Below, one piece after another: positions 16,957 to 25,589 of a DNA stretch of 64,000 nt. The position numbers and the translations under genes are program-made. This DNA is from Antrihabitans stalactiti (lineage in GTDB: Bacteria; Actinomycetota; Actinomycetes; Mycobacteriales; Mycobacteriaceae): NCBI RefSeq assembly GCF_012932915.1, contig NZ_VCQU01000001.1, forward strand, positions 434,001 through 498,000, written 5' to 3'. The notes beneath the pieces are model-generated. The model searched no databases. It was not told the origin of the DNA and was given only the letters and a program-made list of their open reading frames with translations. Each line of letters begins with the position of its first letter. Position 1 is the first letter of the stretch.

Positions 16957-18150
16957 TCAACCTTTTTCGCGCCCAACCAGGGACACGAACGACACACAGC
17001 TACCCGGGCGGCCGCCGAGGTTGTGCGTCAAAGCGATGCGTGGATCATCGAGCTGCCGCTTTCCTGCGAGCCCCTGCACTTGGAGCCACATCTCGTAGAG
17101 CATCCGCAGTCCGCTCGCACCCACCGGGTGACCGAACGACTTCAAACCACCATCAGGGTTGACCGGCAACCGACCGTCGAGGTCGAAATCGCCTGCGAGA
17201 CTGTCCTTCCAGGCCTGACCCCGGTCGGTAAAGCCGAGATCCTCCATGAGGATCAACTCGGTCGGTGTGAAGCAGTCGTGCACCTCGGCGAGCGAAATCT
17301 CGGTGCGCGGATCCTCGATACCAGCCTGCGCGTATGCATCTCGTGCGCTGTGGACCACTTCGGGGAACGTCGTGTAGTCGTACTCCGGGTCCATCGCACC
17401 GCGTGCCGGACCCGCGACCAGCGAGAGCGCCTTCACGAACAGCGGCGTGTCGGTGTAGTTGTACGCGTCCTCGGCGCGCACGATCAACGCGCACGCGGCA
17501 CCGTCGGACACGCCTGAGCAGTCGAAGATGCCGAGCCGGCCGGCGACCAACGGTGCGCCCGCGATCTTCTCCTTCGCGACCTCAGCCCGGAACTGCGCCT
17601 TCGGATTCAACGCGCCGTTGCGGTGGTTCTTCCACGCCACATGGGTCATCGCGTCGCGCATCGCCCCCGGATCGACCCCGTACCGCGCGCAATAGGCAGG
17701 ATCCAGCAGCGAGAACGCTGCAGGAGCCGTCATCGACAACTCGGCGGACGTCCCGTCGCCAGGCGGATCACCGCGCAGCAACCCGGAGAACCCCGAGTCC
17801 TTCAGCTTCTCGACTCCGATTGCCACCACCCGGTCGTAGGCACCTGATGCCACGCCGTAGCACGCATTCCGAAACGCCTCGGACCCACTGGCACAATAGT
17901 TTTCGACCCTCGTGACCGGTTTGTAGTCCAAGCCGAGGGGCTTGCTCAGCGTGAGCCCGCTCTGCCCTGACCCCAACGTTCCCAGCCAGTACGCGTCGAC
18001 ATCAGCGCGATCGAATCGTGGGTTTGCGTCGAAGCAATCCGCCATAGCATCGATCAGCAGATCGTCGGCCGAGCGGTGCCAATGTTCACCGAACGACGTG
18101 CAGCCCATGCCGACTATCGCAACCTTGTCTCGAATTCCGTTGCTACTCAA
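16957..18150 (-). CDS. SCP-x-type thiolase / thiolase-like lyase
   Basis: Thiolase-fold protein of 397 residues related to SCP2 thiolases and steroid Ltp proteins. The nucleophile Cys86 is in ENYCASGSEA and the histidine in KSFGHPVGASG, while the C-terminus reads NLGGRPGSCVSF. The start is TTG at 18150 with GGAAGG nine bases upstream, overlapping the previous gene by 8 bases. In steroid and ibuprofen catabolism such proteins pair with a DUF35 protein to deacylate a hydroxyacyl-CoA; here the adjacent gene carries a DUF35 domain, which supports a joint complex (inference). Confidence 0.88.
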   Translation of the reverse strand: MSSNGIRDKVAIVGMGCTSFGEHWHRSADDLLIDAMADCFDANPRFDRADVDAYWLGTLGSGQSGLTLSKPLGLDYKPVTRVENYCASGSEAFRNACYGVASGAYDRVVAIGVEKLKDSGFSGLLRGDPPGDGTSAELSMTAPAAFSLLDPAYCARYGVDPGAMRDAMTHVAWKNHRNGALNPKAQFRAEVAKEKIAGAPLVAGRLGIFDCSGVSDGAACALIVRAEDAYNYTDTPLFVKALSLVAGPARGAMDPEYDYTTFPEVVHSARDAYAQAGIEDPRTEISLAEVHDCFTPTELILMEDLGFTDRGQAWKDSLAGDFDLDGRLPVNPDGGLKSFGHPVGASGLRMLYEMWLQVQGLAGKRQLDDPRIALTHNLGGRPGSCVSFVSLVGREKG

Positions 18151-19489
18151 TGACTCGAGCCTTCCAGAAATAGTTGTGCACTCCCCCAGCGGTATTCAGG
18201 CGACGGAACGTGAGTGCGACCCGCGCACCGACTTTCAAGTCGGCACCAGTCGACTCGGCAACCTCGAGCGTGTAACGGCCCCCGCCGTCGAAGTCCACAA
18301 CCGCTGCGACGACGGGCGGCGCAGGCGAGTACGCGAGGCGGTCTACCGTGAATGTCGCGACTGTCCCCTTCGCGCGAGCGAGCGAGCGCGCGGTCATCTG
18401 ATCGACGGCACCGCACCGTTTGCACACCCGAGCGGGCGGTAGGTGGACGAGATCGCATGCTGTGCAGGTGGTTCCGGTAAAGGCGAATTTCCACGCTCGT
18501 GCGCGAGCCGAGGGTGGCGCTGCTGCCCGGTCGGGCTCGGGTCGGCGCGGCGGCTCTCGGTCGAGGATGCCGCGCCAGCTGAGATAGGTCGCGTACGGCA
18601 CTTTGGTACCGGCGGCGAGCTGCTCGGCAACCGAAACCGGCTGTCTACCAGCAATGATTCGGTCCGTGGTTCGTAGCAACAGACCGTCGCAACCGTCGGC
18701 CGCCGAGAGCACCATGATGGTTTCGTCCGGACCGGCGTTGTCGAGCACACTTGCCAATGCCACTCCCACATCGGCCGTGCCGGCGTGCCCAATCGGCGAC
18801 GACGTGGTCGACAGGCGGCCCTGCACCAGCGTTCCAGCCCGCTTGACCACACCCGAGTTGGGCGAGACCACGACGACGTGATCGGCATCGACAGCCAATT
18901 CTTTGACGACCCGCTCGATCAACGGGACGTACTCGTCGAGTCCGAACCGCTCTTCCCACTGACTTCCACCGCCGGCTCCCGGTGCGCGCCATCGGTCCAG
19001 AAACTCACTTGTAGTGCTGTATTCGGCAACCACTTCGGCAATCGCATGCGACGAATCGCCGAACACGAACGCCGCTGCCCCATCGCCCCCACCGAGCTCG
19101 TCCGCGGAACCGGGTCGACCGACGCGGACTTCGGCAAGGACCGCCACACCACCGGACGCGCGTGCTGCTTTGAGCGCCGCAATACCACTGCGCGCCGACC
19201 CTGCAACGTCCGCCGCAAACACGTCGTCCGGAAGCCCAAGTGCCGCATGCTGGGCCGTCGCGTTCGTCTTGTCCGCGTAGGCCGGGCTCGTCGTCGCGAA
19301 GAACAATGCGTTCGGGGCGCCGGTCAGTGCCGTGCATGCCGCCGCCACGCCCATCGTTGTGCTGTCCTCGTCGAACGACGCCACGACGCGCGCACCCTTC
19401 CCCGCCTTGATGCCCAACGTTGCTGCGATGTCAGCCAGCTGGACCCGCCCGCTCGGGAGGTACGTGCCGTAGCCGATGATCCCGTTCAC
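18143..19489 (-). CDS. HMG-CoA-synthase-like (thiolase fold) protein fused to DUF35 Zn-ribbon/OB domain
   Basis: Fusion of 448 residues. About 1-330 is an HMG-CoA synthase/ketosynthase-III-like fold (GIIGYGTYLPSGRV ... GIKAGKGARVVASFDEDSTTMG). About 342-448 is DUF35: a zinc ribbon with Cys342, Cys345, Cys356 and Cys359 followed by an OB fold. By eye the nucleophilic Cys site reads DVAGSARSGIAAL, so the Cys appears to be Ala. The N-half may therefore not form an acyl-enzyme. GTG 19489 overlaps the upstream stop (GTGA). Separate archaeal HMGCS and DUF35 proteins, and Ltp2-type DUF35 partners, are the known parallels. Confidence 0.85.
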   Translation of the reverse strand: MNGIIGYGTYLPSGRVQLADIAATLGIKAGKGARVVASFDEDSTTMGVAAACTALTGAPNALFFATTSPAYADKTNATAQHAALGLPDDVFAADVAGSARSGIAALKAARASGGVAVLAEVRVGRPGSADELGGGDGAAAFVFGDSSHAIAEVVAEYSTTSEFLDRWRAPGAGGGSQWEERFGLDEYVPLIERVVKELAVDADHVVVVSPNSGVVKRAGTLVQGRLSTTSSPIGHAGTADVGVALASVLDNAGPDETIMVLSAADGCDGLLLRTTDRIIAGRQPVSVAEQLAAGTKVPYATYLSWRGILDREPPRRPEPDRAAAPPSARARAWKFAFTGTTCTACDLVHLPPARVCKRCGAVDQMTARSLARAKGTVATFTVDRLAYSPAPPVVAAVVDFDGGGRYTLEVAESTGADLKVGARVALTFRRLNTAGGVHNYFWKARVIE

Positions 19490-20682
19490 GGTGCCTCGAA
19501 AAGTGCCGCCATGCCCTGGCCGCCACCGATGCACATCGACTCCAGCGCGTATTTGCCGCCGCGCCTGCGCAGTTCGTGCAGCATCGTCGTCATGATCCGG
19601 ACGCCGGTCGCACCTATCGGATGGCCGAGTGAGATCCCGGACCCGTTGACGTTCAATCGTTCCTGATCCTCGAACCCCCAGCCCTTCAGCACGGCCAGCA
19701 CTTGCACCGCGAAGGCCTCGTTCAACTCGACGAGGTCTACATCATCGAAGGACAACGTGGTCCGCGCGAACAGCTTCGCGACCGCAGGGACCGGACCGAT
19801 CCCCATCCGGGACGGCTCGCACCCCGCGGCTGCCCAACCCCGCAAGTAGCCGATCGGCTCGAGACCCAACTCGTCGAGTTTGTCCTCGGCGACGACGAGA
19901 CAGGCTGAGGCAGCATCGTTTTGCTGACTTGCATTGCCGGCGGTGACAACTCCGTTCTTCGACAGCGTGCGCAGCCGACCGAGCGATTCGACGGTCGAAT
20001 CAGGGCGGATACCTTCGTCTCGGTCGAAGACGAGCGGATCACCCTTGCGCTGAGCAACTTCCACCGCGACGACTTCGTCTTTGAACAAGCCCGCGTCCCA
20101 CGCCGCCGCCGCACGTTGATGACTGCGTGCCGAGAACTCGTCGGCCGCTTCGCGACTGATGTCGTAGTCGACAGCCAAATTCTCTGCGGTCTCGATCATC
20201 CCGCTGATCCGGCCGAACCTGGCCTCGGGTTGCGATCGCTCCCGGCCGCGATCCAACCGGTCGTACAGCGCGACGTTGCCCGCGCGCGAACCCCAGCGCA
20301 TGCTCTGCGTGTAGTGCTCGATGTTGCTCATTGATTCCACACCGCCTGCCAGCACGACGTCGGCAGCCTCGGTCTGGATCATCATCGCCGCGGTCACGAT
20401 CGACTGCAGTCCACCGCCGCAGCGTCGATCGGTCTGGAAGCCCGGAACCTCGATCGGCAGACCGGCATTCAGCGCGGCCCACCGGCCGATGCATGGCGCC
20501 TCAGAATTTGCATAGGACTGGGCGAACGACACGTCATCGATCCGGCTCGGGTCCACCCCAGACTGCTCGACCACCGCCTTGATGATCACCGTGGCCAACT
20601 CCTCGGCAGGCACCGTACGCAAAGCGCCGCCGAACGTGCCGACCGGCGTACGAAGCGGACTGACGATTGCCGCTCTCCTCAT
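19486..20682 (-). CDS. Thiolase (acetyl-CoA C-acyltransferase)
   Basis: Classical degradative thiolase of 398 residues: MRRAAIVSPLRTPVG start, nucleophile Cys in TDRRCGGGLQS, NEAFAVQ, GSGISLGHPIGATG and the C-terminal CIGGGQG. The ATG at 20682 overlaps the CoA-transferase stop (ATGA). It is the third thiolase-fold gene in this operon, which implies either several chain-shortening steps or division of labour between thiolytic and aldol-type cleavage. Confidence 0.94.
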   Translation of the reverse strand: MRRAAIVSPLRTPVGTFGGALRTVPAEELATVIIKAVVEQSGVDPSRIDDVSFAQSYANSEAPCIGRWAALNAGLPIEVPGFQTDRRCGGGLQSIVTAAMMIQTEAADVVLAGGVESMSNIEHYTQSMRWGSRAGNVALYDRLDRGRERSQPEARFGRISGMIETAENLAVDYDISREAADEFSARSHQRAAAAWDAGLFKDEVVAVEVAQRKGDPLVFDRDEGIRPDSTVESLGRLRTLSKNGVVTAGNASQQNDAASACLVVAEDKLDELGLEPIGYLRGWAAAGCEPSRMGIGPVPAVAKLFARTTLSFDDVDLVELNEAFAVQVLAVLKGWGFEDQERLNVNGSGISLGHPIGATGVRIMTTMLHELRRRGGKYALESMCIGGGQGMAALFEAP

Positions 20683-21932
20683 GAATCCTCCTTGCGGGCA
20701 ACCGCTTCGGTTAGTCGGTCTCGATGGTCGGGGTGTGCGATCGCGATCATCGCCTTGCGTCGTTCGGATAGCGGCAGACCCCGGAGGTCCGCAACCCCGT
20801 ACTCGGTGACGACGACACCGGCGTCGGCGCGAGATGTACTCACCGGACCGGACAACCGCGACACGATTCGAGTGCGATCCCCGGCCGTCGATGGCAGCGC
20901 GACAACCGGCACCCCGCCGGCCGATCGCGCTGCGCCACGCAGGAAATCGCCACCACCACCAACGGCACCTACATAACGGCCGGCCGCGACCTCGGCGTTG
21001 CATTGTCCGGTCAGGTCGACTTCGATGGCCGAGTTGATGGCGACCAGAGCCGGAGTTGCAGCGAGCACCGCTGCGTTGTGGGTGTACATGGTCGGTCGCA
21101 GTTCGATCGCAGGATTGTGATCGGCAAAGTCGAACAGACGCCGCGTGCCGTGCAAGAGCCCGGCGACCGACACTCCGGTGTCGTTCGTCTTTCGTGCGTT
21201 CGTGACGACGCCGCGTTCAATCACCTCGACCACCGAATCGGTCAGTAGGCCGGAATGAATACCGAGGTCGTTGCATTCGAAAAGCTCGTTGAGCACTGCG
21301 TCCGGAATGGCACCGATCCCGAACTGCAACGTGGATCCGTCGGCGACGAGTGATGCGACCTTCTTCGCGATCTGCTGTGTCTCGTCCGTACTTCGGGCTG
21401 CGGGGACCTCCGCAGGTGCTCTGCTGACCCGGACGGCGACGTCGATATCGGCCGCCGTCAGATATCGCGCGCCGTGGGTGAACGGCACCTGATCGTTCAC
21501 TTCGGCAACCACCACCCGCGCCGAATCAATTGCAGCAGAGAAGTAATCGTCGGCAAGGCCGAGGCTGTGCCGCCCTGCGTCGTCGGCGGGCGAACACTGG
21601 ACGAGGACGATGTCGGCCGCCAGCGGACCCGCGGTGAGCAACGTCGGCAACGTCGAATAATTGCCCGGGTAGATGTCGAGGACGCCTGCATCCGCGAGCG
21701 CGCGGTTGCTACCTGTTCCGCAGTAGCTGACGAACCGAATGTGATCCGCGTGCTCTGGTCGCACCGAATTCGCGGCTGGAATACCGATGAAGCAGGTCAC
21801 GCCGCCCAAGTTTGCGCGTTGGTCCAGCAGACGCTCGACCAACGTGACGGGCTCGGCACACGCCTGACCCCATACGATGACGTCGCCAGGCCGCACGAAG
21901 TCGGCAAAATCGACCTCATCGGAATCGATCAC
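20679..21932 (-). CDS. Cat1/4-hydroxybutyrate-type CoA-transferase
   Basis: Acetyl-CoA hydrolase/transferase family member of 417 residues that moves CoA between acids. The catalytic Glu is in INSAIEVDLTGQ and the CoA-site glycines are in GAVGGGGDFLRG. It overlaps both neighbours by ATGA. Role inferred: recycling CoA onto the growth substrate or from the end product (acetyl- or succinyl-CoA donor). Bacterial itaconate CoA-transferases of the RipA type belong to this family, but nothing here fixes the substrate. Confidence 0.9.
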   Translation of the reverse strand: MIDSDEVDFADFVRPGDVIVWGQACAEPVTLVERLLDQRANLGGVTCFIGIPAANSVRPEHADHIRFVSYCGTGSNRALADAGVLDIYPGNYSTLPTLLTAGPLAADIVLVQCSPADDAGRHSLGLADDYFSAAIDSARVVVAEVNDQVPFTHGARYLTAADIDVAVRVSRAPAEVPAARSTDETQQIAKKVASLVADGSTLQFGIGAIPDAVLNELFECNDLGIHSGLLTDSVVEVIERGVVTNARKTNDTGVSVAGLLHGTRRLFDFADHNPAIELRPTMYTHNAAVLAATPALVAINSAIEVDLTGQCNAEVAAGRYVGAVGGGGDFLRGAARSAGGVPVVALPSTAGDRTRIVSRLSGPVSTSRADAGVVVTEYGVADLRGLPLSERRKAMIAIAHPDHRDRLTEAVARKEDS

Positions 21933-22144
21933 GTCTGCACGTCCTCACGCCAGCGATCCGCCGAAGGGTCCAACAGTTGCTGCAAGTGCCCATCGGATAT
22001 CCAGACGATCGTCTCCAATTCGAGGGCATCAAGGAAGCGGACCTGACCGGTTTTCAGGTCCTCCAATCGCAACCGTGGGCTGTTCGCCGAACGGTCGATC
22101 GATACCGCGACCTGTGCGAATTCGCTCGCGACGACACCGTCCAT
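21929..22144 (-). CDS. Small conserved protein linked to Rieske dioxygenases
   Basis: A 71-residue soluble protein with no signal or membrane segment. Its middle (SPRLRLEDLKTGQ ... LDALELETIVW) follows the pattern of a short actinobacterial family that is annotated, probably loosely, as dihydrodiol dehydrogenase and is found next to ring-hydroxylating dioxygenase genes. It overlaps the CoA-transferase by ATGA and lies 25 bases after the dioxygenase beta-subunit gene. Operon position and tight coupling indicate a real gene. Its function is unknown; it is too small to be a dehydrogenase. Confidence 0.75.
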   Translation of the reverse strand: MDGVVASEFAQVAVSIDRSANSPRLRLEDLKTGQVRFLDALELETIVWISDGHLQQLLDPSADRWREDVQT

Positions 22145-22169
22145 GGCTCGCTCCTTAGATCAAACTGGG

Positions 22170-22661
22170 TCAAATCAAAAACCCGAGGGTGGGCAATGCC
22201 TCGGCGCTGTTGACGAGCACGACCGTCTTACGGACCAGCTTGGTCTCGCCGTCGACCGACCGCAGCACGTAGGTGATCCGGCCCGCCCACATTTCGATGC
22301 CGCGCGGCTTCGATTCGTAGAGAACGAAATTGGCGCCGACCTGGGTTTCCGTGTCCGTCGACGACAGGATCTCCACGTTCGAGATCGTGCGTCGCAGGTT
22401 CGACGGTGGCGACTGCGCGTACCGCTTGCCGGTGCGTAATTGCTTGAGCCTGGTGGAGATTCGACGGCGGTTGTCGTAGATCACCGATACCTGATGCAGC
22501 GGGTCGGCCAGCGATCCGCCGGCTGGCACCCAATACAGCGCGTCGTCGGTCCAGAGCGCCTCCCACGAGTCGTAATCGTGCTCGTCGGCATAGCGTGCCT
22601 CGCGGTAGATGAACTGCTCGATCTCGCGAAGGTCGGCGATCGTCGCTTCCGTTGTTGTCAT
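22170..22661 (-). CDS. Ring-hydroxylating dioxygenase beta subunit
   Basis: Small structural subunit of 163 residues of an alpha3beta3 Rieske dioxygenase. It shows the NTF2-like cone-fold features FIYREARYADEHDYDSWEAL and YDNRRRISTRLKQL. The ATG at 22661 overlaps the alpha-subunit stop (ATGA), and a longer frame to 22790 is a shadow of the alpha gene. Co-translation with the alpha subunit confirms the assignment. Confidence 0.93.
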   Translation of the reverse strand: MTTTEATIADLREIEQFIYREARYADEHDYDSWEALWTDDALYWVPAGGSLADPLHQVSVIYDNRRRISTRLKQLRTGKRYAQSPPSNLRRTISNVEILSSTDTETQVGANFVLYESKPRGIEMWAGRITYVLRSVDGETKLVRKTVVLVNSAEALPTLGFLI

Positions 22662-23923
22662 TTCGCCTCCATCAGACCCTTGTAGTGGCGCCAGAACGCG
22701 CGCATCGCGGTTTCGTCCGTCGCGCCGCCGACGAGGAAGCCGTCCTCGTCGGTCCTTTCGCGTCCGGCGCCGCGCCGGATGTCGAGCCATTCCGGCCGCA
22801 GTTGAGACACTCCTACTTGATTGCGCTCATACATTTCGGTGTCGTCGGCGAGGAGCATTCCTGCGGGACCGACCGATCCGATCGATTGCGACAGCATCCG
22901 CTTGTTCAGTTCCGGAGCGCCCTTGAGCTGCACTGCCGTCGAGTACTGGACGCACTCCGACGCCGAGATCGGCTGAATGTTGAACACCTGGATCTCTGCG
23001 ATGAAGAGGTTCGGGAAGACCATCACGTGCGGGCCACCCTCGATGAGAATCTGCTCCGCATCGTCGCCATGCAACGCGCGCATTTTCGCGACGTAGTCCG
23101 GTACCCGGTCGGGAGTGGTCCCGAACCAGCGCATGGGCTCGGCGAATTTGCGAAATTCAGGACGCAGATCGTTCTCGCTGTGCCCATTGCCCAACGCGCG
23201 CGTCACCGCGGTCGAGTTGTCGCTGTAGAGCGGGCCGATGGTGCTGCCCGTGACGGAGAAAATCGAACCGTGCACGAACTGAGGGTGATAGCCGTCGGTT
23301 TCGTTCTCCGCCAACAGCTTCCAGTTGGCCCGGGTCTTGTGCTTGAGCCAACCGGCGTCCAGCTCGACCCTGCCCTCCGGCGACAGTCGTGCCAATCGGT
23401 CGATCTCCCCCGCCGCCGCCCCGAGATGCTCTTCGATCGACGGTACGTCCGGATTGAAGCTGCCGAATACGAAGCCCTGGTACACAGCAACTTTCGGCAC
23501 AACGCCGAGGCCGAGGTCCAACTTGTTCGTGCCGTCGTAGCCCTTGCGGTAGGGGTAACCGAGCAGTTCTCCGGTGTTGCGGTACGTCCACCCGTGATAG
23601 GGGCACCGGAAGGAACTGGAATTTCCGGAAGGTTCGTCGCACACAAGGTTGCCCCTGTGCGCACACCGATTGACGAGCAGATGCACGTCACCCTCACGAT
23701 CGCGGGTCATCACGATGTCTTGCGGACCGATGTTCTTTCGGACGTAATCGTTGGGCATCGGGACTTCACTGTCGTGACCGACGAACACCCAACCGCCGTA
23801 CCAGATTCGCTGGAGCTCGTCGGCAAAGATAGCGGGGTCGGTGTACAGGCTGCCGTGGACTCGCTCGGGCTCGATCAGCTTCGAATAGTCAACGCGCGGA
23901 ACTGAATCGGTGGTGATCGTCAT
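22658..23923 (-). CDS. Ring-hydroxylating dioxygenase alpha subunit (Rieske)
   Basis: Catalytic subunit of 421 residues that adds O2 to an arene to form a cis-diol. The Rieske ligands are Cys87, His89, Cys107 and His110. The mononuclear iron site fits Asp210, His213 and His218 in ETDGYHPQFVH, which is canonical. No ferredoxin or reductase gene is adjacent, so electrons must come from elsewhere (a reductase is encoded at 1-921). It overlaps the acyl-CoA ligase upstream and the beta subunit downstream. The neighbouring ligases suggest that the substrate may be an aryl-CoA ester rather than a free acid (inference; ipfAB is the known precedent). Confidence 0.94.
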   Translation of the reverse strand: MTITTDSVPRVDYSKLIEPERVHGSLYTDPAIFADELQRIWYGGWVFVGHDSEVPMPNDYVRKNIGPQDIVMTRDREGDVHLLVNRCAHRGNLVCDEPSGNSSSFRCPYHGWTYRNTGELLGYPYRKGYDGTNKLDLGLGVVPKVAVYQGFVFGSFNPDVPSIEEHLGAAAGEIDRLARLSPEGRVELDAGWLKHKTRANWKLLAENETDGYHPQFVHGSIFSVTGSTIGPLYSDNSTAVTRALGNGHSENDLRPEFRKFAEPMRWFGTTPDRVPDYVAKMRALHGDDAEQILIEGGPHVMVFPNLFIAEIQVFNIQPISASECVQYSTAVQLKGAPELNKRMLSQSIGSVGPAGMLLADDTEMYERNQVGVSQLRPEWLDIRRGAGRERTDEDGFLVGGATDETAMRAFWRHYKGLMEAK

Positions 23924-25584
23924 GCGTACTGCTCCAATCGTTGCTGCACCTGAGCAACCAGGCGAAACTTCTGGACCTTGCCGGTCGGCGTGGTCGGCAA
24001 CTCGTGCGCGTCGAGAAACACGACGTGCCTGGGGACCTTGAACCGCGCCAGCCGCGACTTGCACAGCTCGATCACGGCCTGCTCGTCGATCGTCGCGCCG
24101 GGGGCTTTGACGATGCACGCGCAACCAGCGTCGCCCCACCGCTCGTCCGGAACACCAATGAGATAGGCCTGGCTGATCTCGGGGTGCGCGGTCAGCAGCT
24201 CCTCGATCTCCTTGGGCATGACGAGTTCGCCGCCGCTTTTGTAGAGCTCTTTGCTGCGGCCGGTGACCTCGAGATAGCCGTCGGGTCGCACACGACCCAA
24301 GTCGCCGGAGAAAACCCACCCGTCGCGCAGCCCGTGCGCCGTCTCATCCGGTTTCGCCCAGAAGCCCAGCATGTTGGTGGGGCCTCTGGACACGAGTTCG
24401 CCTGTGGCACCTGCGGGTAGCGGTTCACCGGTCTCGGGATCGACGGTCCGGTACTCCGTCAGACCGCCACCCGGTAACCCCGCAACGCCGGCCATTTTCG
24501 GCCTACCGACCGTCGTCGACGTCAGCTCGAAAGCGTCTTCCGGAAGCGTCAGTGTCATTGCCCCACCGCACTCGGTCATGCCGTAACCGGTGACGATCTC
24601 GGTTGCGCCCAACTCCGCACGCACCCGTTCCCACAACCACACCGGTCCAGGGGCTGCACCGGACAGCACTGCTTCCAAGCTGGATAGATCGAAGGATGCA
24701 CGGTCTGGGTGCTCGAGTATCGCCACGGTCATCGTGGGCACGCAGAGAATGTCGGTTGCTCTGTGTCGCTCCACCCCCGCGAGGTACTGCCGCGGGTCGA
24801 AAGATGTCTGCAGGACCACCGCGCCGCCCACCACCGTCGCGGCTAAGAGCCCTTCGACGTAGCCGAACATGTGATAACACGGCAGCGAGAACAGGATTCG
24901 ACGTCCGTCGCCGAACGCTCGCGTCAGCGCCGACGCGTAGGCCGTGCGCAACACCGCGTCGTGCGTGATGAGAACGCCCTTCGGCGACCCCGTTGTACCC
25001 GACGTGTACAGAATGTCGCCGACAGCTCCAGGATCGACGTCGGCGCCCGCAGTCGGCTCCGCCAATGTCGACAGCTCATCGACGGTCAGCAGTCCGTTTC
25101 GCACGCGCCCGTCGGTCGAGAGCTGAATTACGTTGTTCAGCAGCGGCAGTCGCGATGCTATCTCGTCGAGCATGGCGAGGTAGTCCAAGCCCGCGAAGCC
25201 GGTCATCGTGATCAGCAGTCTGCACTCCGCTTGTGCGAGAACATATTCGAGTTCTGCGGCGCGGTACAGGAAGTTCATGGGGACGGCGACGCCGCCGACT
25301 TTCGCGATCGCAAACTTGATCGGAACGAACTCAGGGTAGTTCGCCATCAGTACACCGACGTGGTCGCCGGGACGAATTCCCAGCTCTACCAAGCCTGCCG
25401 CAAGTCGGTCCGACCATTCGGCGGTCTCGGCGTAAGTCAGAACGCGGTCGTCGGTGATGACGAGCGGTCGGCTGCCGTATCGTTCCGCGCGGTTGTCGAG
25501 CCAGCGACCCAACGACGACGGCGTCCACTGTGGGAACGCGTCGACGAGCGCTTGCCTGCGACGCGCGATGTCAGGACTGGTCAT
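23920..25584 (-). CDS. Acyl-CoA synthetase (AMP-forming)
   Basis: ATP-dependent CoA ligase of 554 residues. The P-loop is YTSGTTGSPKGVL, followed by GYGMTECGGA, SGDLGRVRPDGY and the C-terminal catalytic lysine in PTTPTGKVQKFRL. ATG 25584 has AGGTGA upstream; a GTG at 25593 that overlaps the previous stop (GTGA) is an equal alternative. It directly precedes the dioxygenase genes with a 4-base overlap. Likely role: activating the operon's acid substrate. Confidence 0.93.
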   Translation of the reverse strand: MTSPDIARRRQALVDAFPQWTPSSLGRWLDNRAERYGSRPLVITDDRVLTYAETAEWSDRLAAGLVELGIRPGDHVGVLMANYPEFVPIKFAIAKVGGVAVPMNFLYRAAELEYVLAQAECRLLITMTGFAGLDYLAMLDEIASRLPLLNNVIQLSTDGRVRNGLLTVDELSTLAEPTAGADVDPGAVGDILYTSGTTGSPKGVLITHDAVLRTAYASALTRAFGDGRRILFSLPCYHMFGYVEGLLAATVVGGAVVLQTSFDPRQYLAGVERHRATDILCVPTMTVAILEHPDRASFDLSSLEAVLSGAAPGPVWLWERVRAELGATEIVTGYGMTECGGAMTLTLPEDAFELTSTTVGRPKMAGVAGLPGGGLTEYRTVDPETGEPLPAGATGELVSRGPTNMLGFWAKPDETAHGLRDGWVFSGDLGRVRPDGYLEVTGRSKELYKSGGELVMPKEIEELLTAHPEISQAYLIGVPDERWGDAGCACIVKAPGATIDEQAVIELCKSRLARFKVPRHVVFLDAHELPTTPTGKVQKFRLVAQVQQRLEQYA

Positions 25585-25589
25585 ACTGT

